The notes below the pieces were generated by a model, which saw only the letters and a list, made by a program, of their open reading frames with translations, was not told where the DNA came from and made no database searches. Positions 16,083 to 25,191 of a stretch of 64,000 nt of DNA are shown piece after piece. The DNA lies in contig NZ_WUBS01000006.1 in assembly GCF_010131535.1 (NCBI RefSeq), positions 229,583 through 293,582 of the forward strand, in the 5' to 3' direction. Position numbers and translations under genes: made by a program. This DNA comes from Acerihabitans arboris (GTDB lineage: Bacteria > Pseudomonadota > Gammaproteobacteria > Enterobacterales > Enterobacteriaceae). Within the stretch, counting starts at the first letter, position 1; each line of letters begins with the position of its first letter.

Positions 16083-19067
16083 ATGCTGGCGACGATTACG
16101 GACTACCAACAACACATCCGGCTGATTGGCGACAGCGGCATTCAGTTTCTGGATTTTGCCCTGACGCCCGCGTTAAGCGACGACCTGCCCGGCAAGTTTG
16201 TCCGCCAGACCGCCAACGGCCCGCTGCTGCGCCTGGATTATAATCAGCAGACCGGCAAATATAGCGTGCCGGTGCCGGCAGGCGCGCCGCCGGAGGTGGT
16301 AAAACCCGAATTCAGTTTCCCCCTGGCGCAATCGCTGGCGTTGCTGGATAGCCTGTGGCTGCCGCTGCCCGTATTCCGTTTTACACCCCCGCGCGCCTTC
16401 CTGGGCGGCCCGGATAACTGGGCGCGGGTGCGTATTTGCGCGCTGGACGCGCCGGATCGGCATGGTTTTACCCACCGGGTCGGCGTCGCCTTCGATACCC
16501 GGGTTTATCCGGCCGACCACGCCGATCCTTCGATTGCCCCGAACGAAACCGATATCCAGAACGGCATCGGCTTCATCCTGGCGCACCGCAGCGACGAACT
16601 GGGCGAGTTCCTGGATCTGACCTGGGTCGACGGCTGGCTGCGCGAAGTCTTTACCCAGCAGGCCAGCCGCCGGGAAGATCGCAGCGCCCGCGAGATGGAA
16701 GTCGCGTTCCGCTCATTTGAATATCAGGCCCATTACCTGAATATACTGGCGATGCTCGGTGAACAGCTGCGTATGCCGGAGATAAAAATCAGCGCCGGCA
16801 CGCTGCGGGAACCGGTGGTCAACGTGGATCTCATCCTCGACGTCGGCAACTCGCATACCTGCGGCGTGCTGGTGGAGGACCATGCCGATGAGCCGAATGG
16901 CCTGAAGCAAACCTATGAACTGCAGATCCGCGATCTAAGCGCGCCGCAGTTCTTATATAACGAGCTGTTTGAAAGCCGCGTCGAGTTTGCGCAGGCCCGG
17001 TTCGGCAAATCGAATTTTTCCCTGGAAAGCGGACGCGATGACGCCTTTATCTGGCCCGCCATTATCCGCGTCGGCCGCGAGGCCGGACGCCTGGCGTTAA
17101 CGCGCCGGGGCACCGAGGGGTCCAGCGGGATCTCCAGTCCGCGCCGGTATTTATGGGATGAGGAGAGTTATGCCGCCGGATGGCGGTTCAGCCAGGGGCC
17201 GGGCCGGCCGGCAAATGAACCGCCGGCGGTGGCGGCGCCGTTTACCCACCTGATCAATGACGAGGGACGCCCGCTCTACCTGCTGCCGGCCGACGATCGC
17301 CTGCCGGTATTTTCACCGCACTACAGCCGCAGCTCGCTGATGACCCTGATGCTGTCCGAACTGCTGGCCCAGGCGTTGACGCAAATCAACAGCGTGGCGC
17401 AGCGTATGAAGATGAACCACGACGCGGCGCCGCGCCGGTTGCGCACCATCGTGCTCACCCTGCCGTCGGCGATGCCGAAACCGGAGCGGGAGATTTTCCT
17501 GCGCCGGATGAACGAGGCCATCGGCCTGGTCTGGAAGGCGATGGGCTGGCATAACGCCGATGACGCGTTCGCCACCCCCGGGGATCGGGGCAAAAGCCGG
17601 GTGCCGGTGCCCGAGGTGCAGATGGAATGGGACGAGGCCACCTGCGGGCAGATGGTCTACCTGTACAACGAAACCCAGGTTAATTTCGCCGGCCATACCG
17701 ATGCGTTTTTCGCCGCCATGGCCAGGCCGGACAGAACGCCGGCCGCCGGTGAGGCCGCCGGCAAAAGCCTGCGCATCGCGTCGATTGATATCGGCGGCGG
17801 CACCACCGATCTGGCCGTCACGCACTACGGCCTCGACGGCGGCGGCAAGGACGTCAAAATCACCCCGCGCCTGCTGTTTCGCGAGGGATTTAAGGTGGCG
17901 GGCGACGATATCCTGCTTGATGTGATCCAGCTTTATGTCTTGCCCGCCTTACAGACGGCGCTGGCCAACGCCGGGCTGGACAATCCCGGCGCGCTGCTGG
18001 CCCGGCTGTTCGGCAACGATGGCCGCATGGGCGGACAAAGCGCGCTGCGCCAACAGGCGACCCTGCAGCTGTTTATTCCCCTCGGCCGCGCGATCCTGGC
18101 CGCCTATGAACATTTCGACCCGCTGGAAACCCAGACGGAAATCGATGCCACCTTCGGTGAACTGATTGCCCAAACGCCCGCGCTCAACGTGCTGGCGCAT
18201 ATCCAGGGCGAAGTGCAGCGCGGCCTGCCGGCGGACGCCGGGCCGTTCGATATCCTGCAAGTGCCCCTCCAGGTCAGGCTTGGCAAACTGCACGACGAGT
18301 TTTTGGCGAATCGCATGACGATTACCCGGCACCTGCGCTCGTTATCCGAAGTGGTGGCGCTTTATGACTGCGATGTATTGCTGCTCACCGGCCGGCCGGC
18401 GCGGTTTCCCGGCATCCAGGCGCTGTTCCGCCATCTGCAGCCGTTGCCCAATAACCGTATCCTGTCGCTGGACGGGTACCATACCAACGAATGGTACCCG
18501 TTTCACCAGCGCGGCCGTATCGAGAACCCCAAATCCACCGCCGCCGTGGGGGCGATGCTGTGTCTGCTGGCGCTGAGCCTGCGGCTGCCGGGGTTCTATT
18601 TTAAAGCCGGTGATTTCCAGCCCTACTCGACCCTGCGCTATCTCGGCATGCTGGACGGCAACCATACCCTGGCCGCCGAGAACGTCTATTACGACAATAT
18701 CGATCTCGACGCGGCGGACTTCGCGCTGGACGCCAGGGCCGGCTTTCGTATGCGCGGCGCGCTGTGCCTGGGATTCCGGCAATTGGATAATGAACGCTGG
18801 CCGGCTTCAGCGCTGTATACGCTGTCGATAGTCGACCAGCAGTTGGCCCGGCGCGTGGCCGGCGAAAGCGAACTGCGTATCCGCCTGGCGGCGATACGGG
18901 GCGACGCCTCGTCCGGTCCGGAGCGGTTTGACATTGCGGAAGCGGTGCTGGAGGACGGTACCCCCGTGCCGCGGCATCATTTGCGGTTGGCATTAAATAC
19001 CCTGGCCGATAGCGGCTCGGGTGCGACCGATTATTGGATCGATAGCGGGAGCATAGTGAAAAAATGA
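16083..19067 (+). CDS. srfB: SrfB family protein with actin/Hsp70-type ATPase fold
   Basis: A 994-residue protein starting right after the srfA stop. The opening (SGIQFLDFALTP) is typical of the SrfB family. Nucleotide-binding signatures of the actin/Hsp70/sugar-kinase superfamily occur in order: LILDVGNSHTCGVLV near residue 250 (phosphate 1), SIDIGGGTTDLAVTHY near 567 (phosphate 2), LLLTGRPARFPGIQALF near 763 (adenosine) and PKSTAAVGAMLC near 818 (connect 2). A roughly 250-residue N-terminal domain precedes this core, and a beta-rich C-terminal region follows. It is therefore probably a cytoplasmic ATPase, either filament-forming or chaperone-like. The last four bases overlap srfC. Function is not established; the family is annotated only as a putative virulence factor. 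Confidence 0.85.
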   Translation: MLATITDYQQHIRLIGDSGIQFLDFALTPALSDDLPGKFVRQTANGPLLRLDYNQQTGKYSVPVPAGAPPEVVKPEFSFPLAQSLALLDSLWLPLPVFRFTPPRAFLGGPDNWARVRICALDAPDRHGFTHRVGVAFDTRVYPADHADPSIAPNETDIQNGIGFILAHRSDELGEFLDLTWVDGWLREVFTQQASRREDRSAREMEVAFRSFEYQAHYLNILAMLGEQLRMPEIKISAGTLREPVVNVDLILDVGNSHTCGVLVEDHADEPNGLKQTYELQIRDLSAPQFLYNELFESRVEFAQARFGKSNFSLESGRDDAFIWPAIIRVGREAGRLALTRRGTEGSSGISSPRRYLWDEESYAAGWRFSQGPGRPANEPPAVAAPFTHLINDEGRPLYLLPADDRLPVFSPHYSRSSLMTLMLSELLAQALTQINSVAQRMKMNHDAAPRRLRTIVLTLPSAMPKPEREIFLRRMNEAIGLVWKAMGWHNADDAFATPGDRGKSRVPVPEVQMEWDEATCGQMVYLYNETQVNFAGHTDAFFAAMARPDRTPAAGEAAGKSLRIASIDIGGGTTDLAVTHYGLDGGGKDVKITPRLLFREGFKVAGDDILLDVIQLYVLPALQTALANAGLDNPGALLARLFGNDGRMGGQSALRQQATLQLFIPLGRAILAAYEHFDPLETQTEIDATFGELIAQTPALNVLAHIQGEVQRGLPADAGPFDILQVPLQVRLGKLHDEFLANRMTITRHLRSLSEVVALYDCDVLLLTGRPARFPGIQALFRHLQPLPNNRILSLDGYHTNEWYPFHQRGRIENPKSTAAVGAMLCLLALSLRLPGFYFKAGDFQPYSTLRYLGMLDGNHTLAAENVYYDNIDLDAADFALDARAGFRMRGALCLGFRQLDNERWPASALYTLSIVDQQLARRVAGESELRIRLAAIRGDASSGPERFDIAEAVLEDGTPVPRHHLRLALNTLADSGSGATDYWIDSGSIVKK

Positions 19068-21598
19068 GCCAATTCATGTCTACGCCGTTGCCGGGACAAC
19101 TCCAGCCGGGCCTGGACCCTGAGCCGTCGCGGCGTCAAATGCAAAATCAGTTACCGAACCCATTGCAGAATCAGTTGCATAACCGGCTGCATGGGGTCTT
19201 AGAGGGTATCGATCGGGCGATCGACTGGATCGCCGCCACGCGCCGTCACGCGCCGCGCCTGGATATGGAAGCCGGCAGGTTGGGCATACGGCTGCGCCGT
19301 TGCCGCACCCAGGCCCGCTATCTGTACAATGCGTCGCACGGCGAAACGGCCATCGGGTTCTACGGCCAGTCGGCGCGCGGCAAACTTCATCTGATCGCCG
19401 CGCTGGCGGCGGGACAGGACGGCGCGCTAACAACCGAACTAGGCGGCAAACGCCTTGATGTGCTGTCCCTGATCGAGCCGCAAAGCCGGACCACGGGTCT
19501 GGCGCTGCGGTTCAGCCGACGGCGGCCGGCGGAAAATTCCGCCTATCCGGTACAGCTCAAGCTGCTCGGTGAAGCCGATCTCGGCATGATTATGGTCAAT
19601 ATTTTCATGGACGGGACCGGACCGGACACCGCCGGGCGCGATCTGGGCGACCAGGCCCTGGACGATTGCCTGGACCGCTTGCTGACCCATCGCCAGGCGG
19701 AGCCGGTCGCCGGCATGAGCGGCGATCGGGTGGTGGAGTTGTGGGATTATGTCTCGCGCCATGACCGCCGGCGGCAAAAACAGCTTGAGATCCGCTTCTG
19801 GCCGTTGGCGGTGGAGCTGGCGCCCTATCTCAGCGTCGAGGATCGCGCCGAGCTTTTCTCGGTGTTATGGCAACAGCGAGCGGATCTCACCGTCGCTTAC
19901 CGTCATTTTGCCGCGATCCTGCAACATCTGGACGGCGCGTCATACGTGATGGCGCCGCTTGGGGTGCTGGTGGACGATAACGCGCTGCGCGCCGACGGCA
20001 TCCTGGACAACGCGATGCTCGCGCGCCTATACACCGCCGCCGACCCGCTTATCCAGGTGGCGCCCATACTGAACGGCGGGGCCGCAACGCCGGTCGAACT
20101 ATCGATGGCCGAACTGGCGATGCTGGCCGTCGAGCTGCTGATCCCGCTGGACGCCCCGGCGCGCGCGAGTCTCGGTGAGCCGGTGGATTTAATTGATTTT
20201 GCCGGCATCGGCGGCAGCCTCGAGCGCGTAACGACACCCGCCATACCACAGGAAAACGCCATCGGCGTCGCCTACCCGCTGGCGCCCGCCCTGCTGCGCG
20301 CGCGCCGCGCTTACCTGCCCGAACGCTATGCCGACCGCCAGGACGTTAATCTACTGATGGTATGCACCGCGGCGACGCAACGCCCGGAGGTCGCCGCCGC
20401 CGGCAAGTTATTGGATTATTGGGTCAGGAGTACCCAGGTAGAAAATACCCGGCTAGGCGGCCGGCGCAAGCCGGGCCTGATCTGGGCCCTTACGCGTTTT
20501 GATCAGCGCGTGGTCCAGGGCCGCAACCACGACGAGGCCGTACAGCGTTATATCGGCAATCCGGGCGATACCTGGGGCACCCTGCTGGCAATGGACCCAA
20601 GGGGGATCAATAGCGTGGTCGCCTACCTGGCGGCCGAGGCTACGCGCGACGCCAAGCTGCGGCGGCTGAACGAGCAGACCCATGAGCTGCAGCGGGAGCT
20701 GGCGGAGAACCTGCTCGGCGGATGGCATCAGGCGGCGAATGAAGATCCGTTGCAAAAACAACCTATCGCCAACACCCTGCTCAAGGCGCTGCAGGCCCGC
20801 GCCGGCATGCACGGCGAACTGCTCGGCCACCTGCTGCCCGCGCGCGAAGAACTGCGCCGTCTGTATCTGCAAACGCAGCCGGACCGCGCCGGTGCGGCTG
20901 AACCCGGCCATCCCGGGCCTGACGGCGGGATGGAACCGTTTGGCCTGGGCGTCACCCTTGATTTGTTAAGCGATCCGCCGACGGGCGGCGGGCAAGGCCT
21001 ATCCGCGGCGGGCATCGCCGGCGCGGGGCATGAAACGAATTATGCGCGTAAGGCGCGGCGTTATTGGATTAACCATTTGCGCGGCCTGCCGGACAACGGT
21101 CCGCTGCTGGCATTGCTGGGCATATCCCGGCCGACGATGGAAATTTTAATGACGGAGTTGATTACCGCCGCCATCCGGCTGGATATCGCGGGATCGCTTG
21201 ACAACATCCTGGTGGATAGCGGGCCGCCGGGCCTGCCGGCCGACGGCAAAGCCGATCGGCAGGCGGCGCGGGTGCTGGCCGTACTGGGGGATTTTGTCGC
21301 CTGGCTGGGTTTTACGCAGGTAAGCGAAGCGCAGCGTCCCGATAGCCGCATCAATCCCGGCCATAAGATTTTTGCGCGTTTGACGCCGTCGTCGGACAAC
21401 TGGGGCGCGGCAAACCGGCTGGCCCGGCTGGACGCGGTGCCGGTGAACAATACCGCCTTCTACGTTTATGACTGGCTGGTGGGGCTGAATACCCTCATCC
21501 GGCAAAATGCGGGCTATGCGGGCGGGTCGGAAATCGGCCCGGCGCAGCGTGAGCGCCTGGGCGCCATCATACGGCTGATTAATCCGGCATCGAACTAA
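19064..21598 (+). CDS. srfC: SrfC family protein with degenerate P-loop
   Basis: The third gene of the srf operon, 844 residues, overlapping srfB by ATGA and so translationally coupled. Near residue 100, GFYGQSARGKLHLIAALA looks like a Walker A loop at the end of a beta strand, but Leu replaces the Ser/Thr that normally follows GK. A possible switch-like IDFAGIGGSLERV lies near residue 374, resembling the DxxG region of dynamin-like GTPases. The rest is mostly helical and soluble, with no membrane segment. Together with SrfA and SrfB it appears to form one complex, because the three are always adjacent in genomes I recall. Nucleotide binding is inferred, not certain. Confidence 0.8.
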   Translation: MSQFMSTPLPGQLQPGLDPEPSRRQMQNQLPNPLQNQLHNRLHGVLEGIDRAIDWIAATRRHAPRLDMEAGRLGIRLRRCRTQARYLYNASHGETAIGFYGQSARGKLHLIAALAAGQDGALTTELGGKRLDVLSLIEPQSRTTGLALRFSRRRPAENSAYPVQLKLLGEADLGMIMVNIFMDGTGPDTAGRDLGDQALDDCLDRLLTHRQAEPVAGMSGDRVVELWDYVSRHDRRRQKQLEIRFWPLAVELAPYLSVEDRAELFSVLWQQRADLTVAYRHFAAILQHLDGASYVMAPLGVLVDDNALRADGILDNAMLARLYTAADPLIQVAPILNGGAATPVELSMAELAMLAVELLIPLDAPARASLGEPVDLIDFAGIGGSLERVTTPAIPQENAIGVAYPLAPALLRARRAYLPERYADRQDVNLLMVCTAATQRPEVAAAGKLLDYWVRSTQVENTRLGGRRKPGLIWALTRFDQRVVQGRNHDEAVQRYIGNPGDTWGTLLAMDPRGINSVVAYLAAEATRDAKLRRLNEQTHELQRELAENLLGGWHQAANEDPLQKQPIANTLLKALQARAGMHGELLGHLLPAREELRRLYLQTQPDRAGAAEPGHPGPDGGMEPFGLGVTLDLLSDPPTGGGQGLSAAGIAGAGHETNYARKARRYWINHLRGLPDNGPLLALLGISRPTMEILMTELITAAIRLDIAGSLDNILVDSGPPGLPADGKADRQAARVLAVLGDFVAWLGFTQVSEAQRPDSRINPGHKIFARLTPSSDNWGAANRLARLDAVPVNNTAFYVYDWLVGLNTLIRQNAGYAGGSEIGPAQRERLGAIIRLINPASN

Positions 21599-21620
21599 CC
21601 ACGTCGATTTAATCATCCCG

Positions 21621-21649
21621 GCGCCGGCGGATACCGACGCCGCCGGCGC
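21621..21649. terminator. Perfect 10-bp hairpin after srfC
   Basis: GCGCCGGCGG and CCGCCGGCGC pair perfectly across a nine-base loop, in the short gap between the convergent srfC and Rob-like genes. There is no T-run, but position and stability suggest a shared transcription stop. Confidence 0.55.
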
Positions 21650-21677
21650 TAGCGTTTATCAACGTTATATCTGCTTA

Positions 21678-22085
21678 CTAAAATACCGGCTGCGCCTCAT
21701 GGGCCGCGCGCTTGGCCGGGATATACTTCTCATCCCTGGCTCCTTCCGCTTGATAAGGATAGGTTTTTTGCGAACGATAGGCGCCTGGCGTTTGGCTGAA
21801 CTGGCGCTTGAAGGCGCGGCTGAACGATTGCTGCGAATCAAAGCCGCTTTGCAAGGCGATATCCAGGATGCTATGGTCTTTAAGACACAGTTCCGACGCG
21901 GCGCGTGACAGCCTGCGGGTACGAATATAGGTCCCCAGCGCATCGCCGGTTACATTGCGGAACATCCGTTGCAAATGCCATTTGGAATATCCGGACTTGG
22001 CGGCTACGTGATCCAGAGATAATGACTTATCCAGATTGTTTTCCAACCATTCCTTCAAATCCTGAATAATGACCTTCTGATTCAT
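21678..22085 (-). CDS. AraC/XylS-type activator, stand-alone Rob/SoxS/RamA-like
   Basis: A 135-residue protein consisting almost entirely of the double helix-turn-helix DNA-binding domain of the MarA/SoxS/Rob group. IIQDLKEWLENNLDKSLSL, SGYSKWHLQRMFRNVTGDAL and GFDSQQSFSRAFKRQFSQTP are nearest to the N-terminal half of Rob. The Rob ligand domain is missing, and the last 30 residues are a basic tail. Such single-domain regulators switch on multidrug efflux and stress genes, and are controlled by their own abundance. A palindrome identical to one in front of the neighbouring TetR gene lies about 45 bases upstream, implying repression by that TetR protein, as RamR represses ramA. The start was set by homology rather than the upstream frame. 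Confidence 0.85.
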   Translation of the reverse strand: MNQKVIIQDLKEWLENNLDKSLSLDHVAAKSGYSKWHLQRMFRNVTGDALGTYIRTRRLSRAASELCLKDHSILDIALQSGFDSQQSFSRAFKRQFSQTPGAYRSQKTYPYQAEGARDEKYIPAKRAAHEAQPVF

Positions 22086-22509
22086 ATAGACATTCCCCGT
22101 AAAAGTTAACCTTGCAGTTACAATATGACCGGTCGTCTTTTTAGTCAACCTCTTTTTATTAACGAACGATAATTTTATCCTAGAGGGCCGCCGACACCGG
22201 GCGCGAGGCAGACATGCCTGCCAGCCCCGCAATCGCCGGACGCAACACGGGCGGGTTAAAGGGCGGGTATGCTAGCGGGGTCGACATAATTGTGACATTG
22301 TCACGTATTTTTTTTCTGCGCAACGCACGGCGAGACGGGACGCCTTGGGCACGGTCATAAAAACGGCATAAGTCATGGCGGGCGCGGCGCTGGTCCAGAT
22401 AGTATGGCCGACAACGGCGGCGGCGACCCAACAACTGGCCCGCCGTCCAAGGGTCAAGGTCCTTCCGGTCATGGTATGGCTCGCTATCGGCAAAAATCAG
22501 GCGCGGAAG
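22086..22509. other. Region between Rob-like and tetR genes
   Basis: About 420 bases. Besides the operator candidate and the Rob-like promoter, there are two overlapping minus-strand frames of 73-84 codons (22272-22493 and 22180-22434). One carries a short hydrophobic stretch (CWVAAAVVGHTIWTSAAPAM) vaguely like the first helix of a transporter. Neither has a convincing ribosome-binding site or family match. This may be the relic of an efflux gene formerly controlled by the TetR repressor, but that is a guess. Confidence 0.35.
22125..22136. promoter_or_regulatory. Candidate TetR operator upstream of the Rob-like gene
   Basis: ATGACCGGTCGT contains the perfect palindrome GACCGGTC. The identical 12 bases occur at 23138-23149 before the TetR gene. 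The site is about 40 bases upstream of the Rob-like start, where it could overlap the promoter. Confidence 0.65.
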
Positions 22510-23094
22510 TCACTCCGCCGTCGGACGGTTTAACAACGGAAAGGCCACGGCGAAAAAGTCGTCCAGCGGCTGCCGGCAACGGGCTATTTTCATGCGCACC
22601 ACCGCGCCTTCCCAGCTGTTGATGACAAAGCGGGCGACTTTTTCGGCATCAAGGCTGGCGATAATGCTGCCGTCCTTTTGCCCTTCGCGCAGGGTGGCGG
22701 TCACGGCGGCGGTCCACTTTTCCAGCGATTGCCCGATAGCCTGGCGCAGCAACGGGGTGTTATCGGTCATTTCCGCGGCCAGGTTGCCGATAAGGCAGCC
22801 CTTTTCGTAACCGAAATCGGCATAATAAGCGGCCATATATTCAAAATGCGCGCGCAGTCGGTCGATGGGCGGCAGGCTCTGGTCCTCGAGGATTTCCCGG
22901 TTGGAATCCTGCCCATAGATGGAGAGGACTTCCAGCGCCAGCAGTTCTTTGGCTTTAAAGTAATTATAAAAAGACCCTTTTGGCACCCCGGCGGTATCCA
23001 CGATATCCTGTACGCTGCACCCGCTGAAGCCAAGGGTGTGAAAACGTTCCAGCGCGGCGTCGACGATTTTATCGCGTACGCTTGGTTTTGCCAT
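22510..23094 (-). CDS. TetR/AcrR-family repressor
   Basis: A 194-residue one-component repressor. The N-terminal helix-turn-helix is clear: RDKIVDAALERFHTLGFSGC, SVQDIVDTAGVPKGSFYNYF and KAKELLALEVLS. The C-terminal ligand domain includes GYEKGCLIGNLAAEM, resembling the NemR/AcuR/DhaR branch that senses electrophiles or short aldehydes, sometimes through a Cys like the one seen in this motif. The start at 23094 is chosen because the DNA-binding domain begins there; the frame opens earlier at 23169. A perfect palindrome in its own leader suggests autorepression, and the same site precedes the Rob-like gene. Confidence 0.85.
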   Translation of the reverse strand: MAKPSVRDKIVDAALERFHTLGFSGCSVQDIVDTAGVPKGSFYNYFKAKELLALEVLSIYGQDSNREILEDQSLPPIDRLRAHFEYMAAYYADFGYEKGCLIGNLAAEMTDNTPLLRQAIGQSLEKWTAAVTATLREGQKDGSIIASLDAEKVARFVINSWEGAVVRMKIARCRQPLDDFFAVAFPLLNRPTAE

Positions 23095-23137
23095 AAAAAC
23101 AGAGCCTCCAGATAATGAATACGAAACGATTATATAG

Positions 23138-23149
23138 ATGACCGGTCGT
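23138..23149. promoter_or_regulatory. Candidate TetR auto-operator
   Basis: ATGACCGGTCGT with core palindrome GACCGGTC, 44 bases upstream of the TetR start. All 12 bases match the copy at 22125-22136. Confidence 0.65.
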
Positions 23150-23455
23150 ATTTTGCAAGCGGACAGCACCGCTCATCAGCCGTCCATCCCCAGCCCACCG
23201 GGACTCCCGGCGCTTAACTGCCGCCTTTCCGAAGGCGGAAAAGCGGTTATCTAAGCCTAGCCGGCCCCGTCGGGCGTCTTTGCCCGTTGGTGCGCCGATC
23301 CGGGGCGCCGCCCCCTCCTCCTCCGGCCTGCGGCTGAGCGCGCCGCCGGTGATGCGGCGGATGACGGGGTGGTTGCGGCACCGGGCGAAATGGCATCCTA
23401 AGCGCTGATTGCCATCATTGGGTGGATACGGGCCGCTCAGCGCTGCGATAGGACA

Positions 23456-23488
23456 ATAGGGCAACCGCGCGGCATGCGGTTGCCCTAT
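23456..23488 (-). terminator. Terminator hairpin of the cbi/cob operon
   Basis: ATAGGGCAACCGC and GCGGTTGCCCTAT form a perfect 13-bp stem around a seven-base loop, ten bases after the cobT stop. There is only a short T-content after the stem on the minus strand, but the position at the end of a 21-gene operon supports termination. Confidence 0.7.
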
Positions 23489-23497
23489 CGACGACGC

Positions 23498-24553
23498 TTA
23501 GTGGCTGGGCAGGACGATATCGCTGGCCGCCAGGGTGCCCATATCGTTATACACGGCGCAGGCGGCGTCCACCAGGTTCATGGCCAGCGCCGCCCCGCTG
23601 CCTTCGCCCAGTCGCATTTCCAGATCAAAATACGGACGCAGGTCCAGATGCGCCAGGGCAATTTTCGCTCCTTTCTCGGCGGACAGATGCGAGGGAATCA
23701 AATAAGGCCGCGCCTGCGGGGCGACGCGGCAGGCGACCAGCGCGGCGGCATAAGATAGAAAACCGTCCAGTATCACCGGCACGCCCTCGGCGGCGGCGCC
23801 CAGCATCACGCCGGCCATGCCGCCGAGATCATAACCGCCTACTTTCGCCAGTACGTCGACGCCATCCCGCGCGTCCGGCTGATTGACGGCGATGGCGCGC
23901 TCCACCACCTCGATTTTATGCGCCAGCATGGAAAGCGGCAGATTGGCGCCGCGCCCCACCACATCGGCCGCCGGCATACCGGTCAGTACGCTCACCAGCG
24001 CGGCGGCGGGCGTGGTATTCGCCATGCCCAGTTCGCCGACGCCAAATAAGGTAGTGCCCCGGGCAACCGCTTCGGCGACCAGCGCCGCGCCGGTTTCCAG
24101 CACGACGCGCGCCTGGCCGGTGGTCATGGCCGGGCCGGCGGCGATATTGCCGCAGCCGCGGCCCATGCGCCGGTCCAGCAGCCCGGGCAGGGGCTGTTCG
24201 CAGTCAATCCCCATATCCACCACGGTAACCCCCGCCCCGGCGTTGGCCGCCAGCACGCATACCCCGGTGGTGCCTTTTACCATATTAGCCGCCTGGATCG
24301 CGGTAACGATACGCGGCGATACCGCCACCCCTTCCTCGTAAACCCCGTGATCGGCCACCATCACCATCATCTGTTTACCGGCAAACGCCAGCGGCCGATC
24401 GCCCATAATACCCGCCAGCTGGACCGCCAGGGTCTCCAGCCGGCCCAGGCTGCCCGGCGGCTTGAGCAAGCCGTCCAGCCGTTGTTCCGCCCGCGCCATC
24501 GCCTGTTCGTCCAGGGGCCGGATGGCGTCGATAACCTGTTGCAGTGTTTTCAT
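23498..24553 (-). CDS. cobT: Nicotinate-nucleotide:dimethylbenzimidazole phosphoribosyltransferase
   Basis: CobT transfers phosphoribose from nicotinate mononucleotide to the lower-ligand base, giving alpha-ribazole phosphate for the nucleotide loop of cobalamin. The 351-residue protein is near the Salmonella length (356). Visible features are [15 protein letters not shown] near the N-terminus, [15 protein letters not shown], the Gly-rich [14 protein letters not shown] and the C-terminal [15 protein letters not shown], which contains the catalytic Glu. It is the last gene of the operon, 29 bases after cobC. Of two consecutive ATGs the second gives better spacing to GGGAG. Confidence 0.96.
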   Translation of the reverse strand: MKTLQQVIDAIRPLDEQAMARAEQRLDGLLKPPGSLGRLETLAVQLAGIMGDRPLAFAGKQMMVMVADHGVYEEGVAVSPRIVTAIQAANMVKGTTGVCVLAANAGAGVTVVDMGIDCEQPLPGLLDRRMGRGCGNIAAGPAMTTGQARVVLETGAALVAEAVARGTTLFGVGELGMANTTPAAALVSVLTGMPAADVVGRGANLPLSMLAHKIEVVERAIAVNQPDARDGVDVLAKVGGYDLGGMAGVMLGAAAEGVPVILDGFLSYAAALVACRVAPQARPYLIPSHLSAEKGAKIALAHLDLRPYFDLEMRLGEGSGAALAMNLVDAACAVYNDMGTLAASDIVLPSH

Positions 24554-24582
24554 CATTTCTCCCGACAATATGGGTTGCGGTT

Positions 24583-25191
24583 TCAGCGTGCGGGCATCGT
24601 GGCCCGGCCGCCGTCGTTCAATCGGTTCAGTACACAAAATCCGTGGTCCAGCCGCACCTGGGTAAAGGCGTCCTGGCGGAAGGGGAAATGCCACATGGCG
24701 GTGGGCGGCAATCCCAGCAGGGTGGCCAGCAGCACGCCGAGCACGCCCTGATGGGCAACCAGCAGGATATTGCCGTCGTCCGCCTGTCCACGCAGGCGCG
24801 CGCTTGCCCGCTCCACCCGCCGCGCAAATTCCTGGAACCCTTCCCCGCCCGGCGGCGGCGCGTGCTGCCAGTCGTCGCACCAGGCCGCATAGCGTACCGG
24901 GTCCTGCGCACGCAGGTCCCGATGATGCCGCAGTTCCCACTCGCCGAAATTCATTTCGTCCCACTCCGGCCAGGCTTCGGGCGCCGTCCCCGGGCAGAGG
25001 ATCGCGGCCGTCTCCCGGCTGCGCCGCAGCCGGGATGTCAGCACCCGCCCGAAGGGAATATCCGCCAACTGCCAGGCCACCCGGTGCGCCTGCCAGCGGC
25101 CCTGTTGCGTCAGGGGCAGATCGCTGACGCCGCAGTAGACGCCGTCGCGGTTGGCCCGGGTTTCACCATGGCGCGCCAGGTAGAGATTCAT
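24583..25191 (-). CDS. cobC: Alpha-ribazole phosphatase
   Basis: CobC removes the phosphate from alpha-ribazole-5'-phosphate or adenosylcobalamin-5'-phosphate at the end of nucleotide loop assembly. The 202-residue protein belongs to the histidine phosphatase (phosphoglycerate mutase) superfamily. The catalytic [10 protein letters not shown] is at residue 5, EMNFGEWE in the middle, and the second His in [13 protein letters not shown]. The start overlaps the cobS stop by ATGA. In Salmonella cobC lies away from the main operon next to cobD; here it sits between cobS and cobT. Confidence 0.93.
   Translation of the reverse strand: MNLYLARHGETRANRDGVYCGVSDLPLTQQGRWQAHRVAWQLADIPFGRVLTSRLRRSRETAAILCPGTAPEAWPEWDEMNFGEWELRHHRDLRAQDPVRYAAWCDDWQHAPPPGGEGFQEFARRVERASARLRGQADDGNILLVAHQGVLGVLLATLLGLPPTAMWHFPFRQDAFTQVRLDHGFCVLNRLNDGGRATMPAR

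Larger units (their letters stand above)
23095..23497. other. Intergenic region between tetR and the end of the cob operon
   Basis: About 400 bases. It contains the tetR promoter with its operator candidate, a 7-bp hairpin (CCGCCTT/AAGGCGG) at 23221-23238, and the strong hairpin that ends the cob operon at 23456-23488. A minus-strand frame at 23069-23464 has no family features and is not called. Confidence 0.5.

Noticed and set aside
22180..22493. Two small minus-strand frames between tetR and the Rob-like gene
   Set aside because: One hydrophobic stretch hints at a transporter relic, but there is no clear start, ribosome-binding site or family match.
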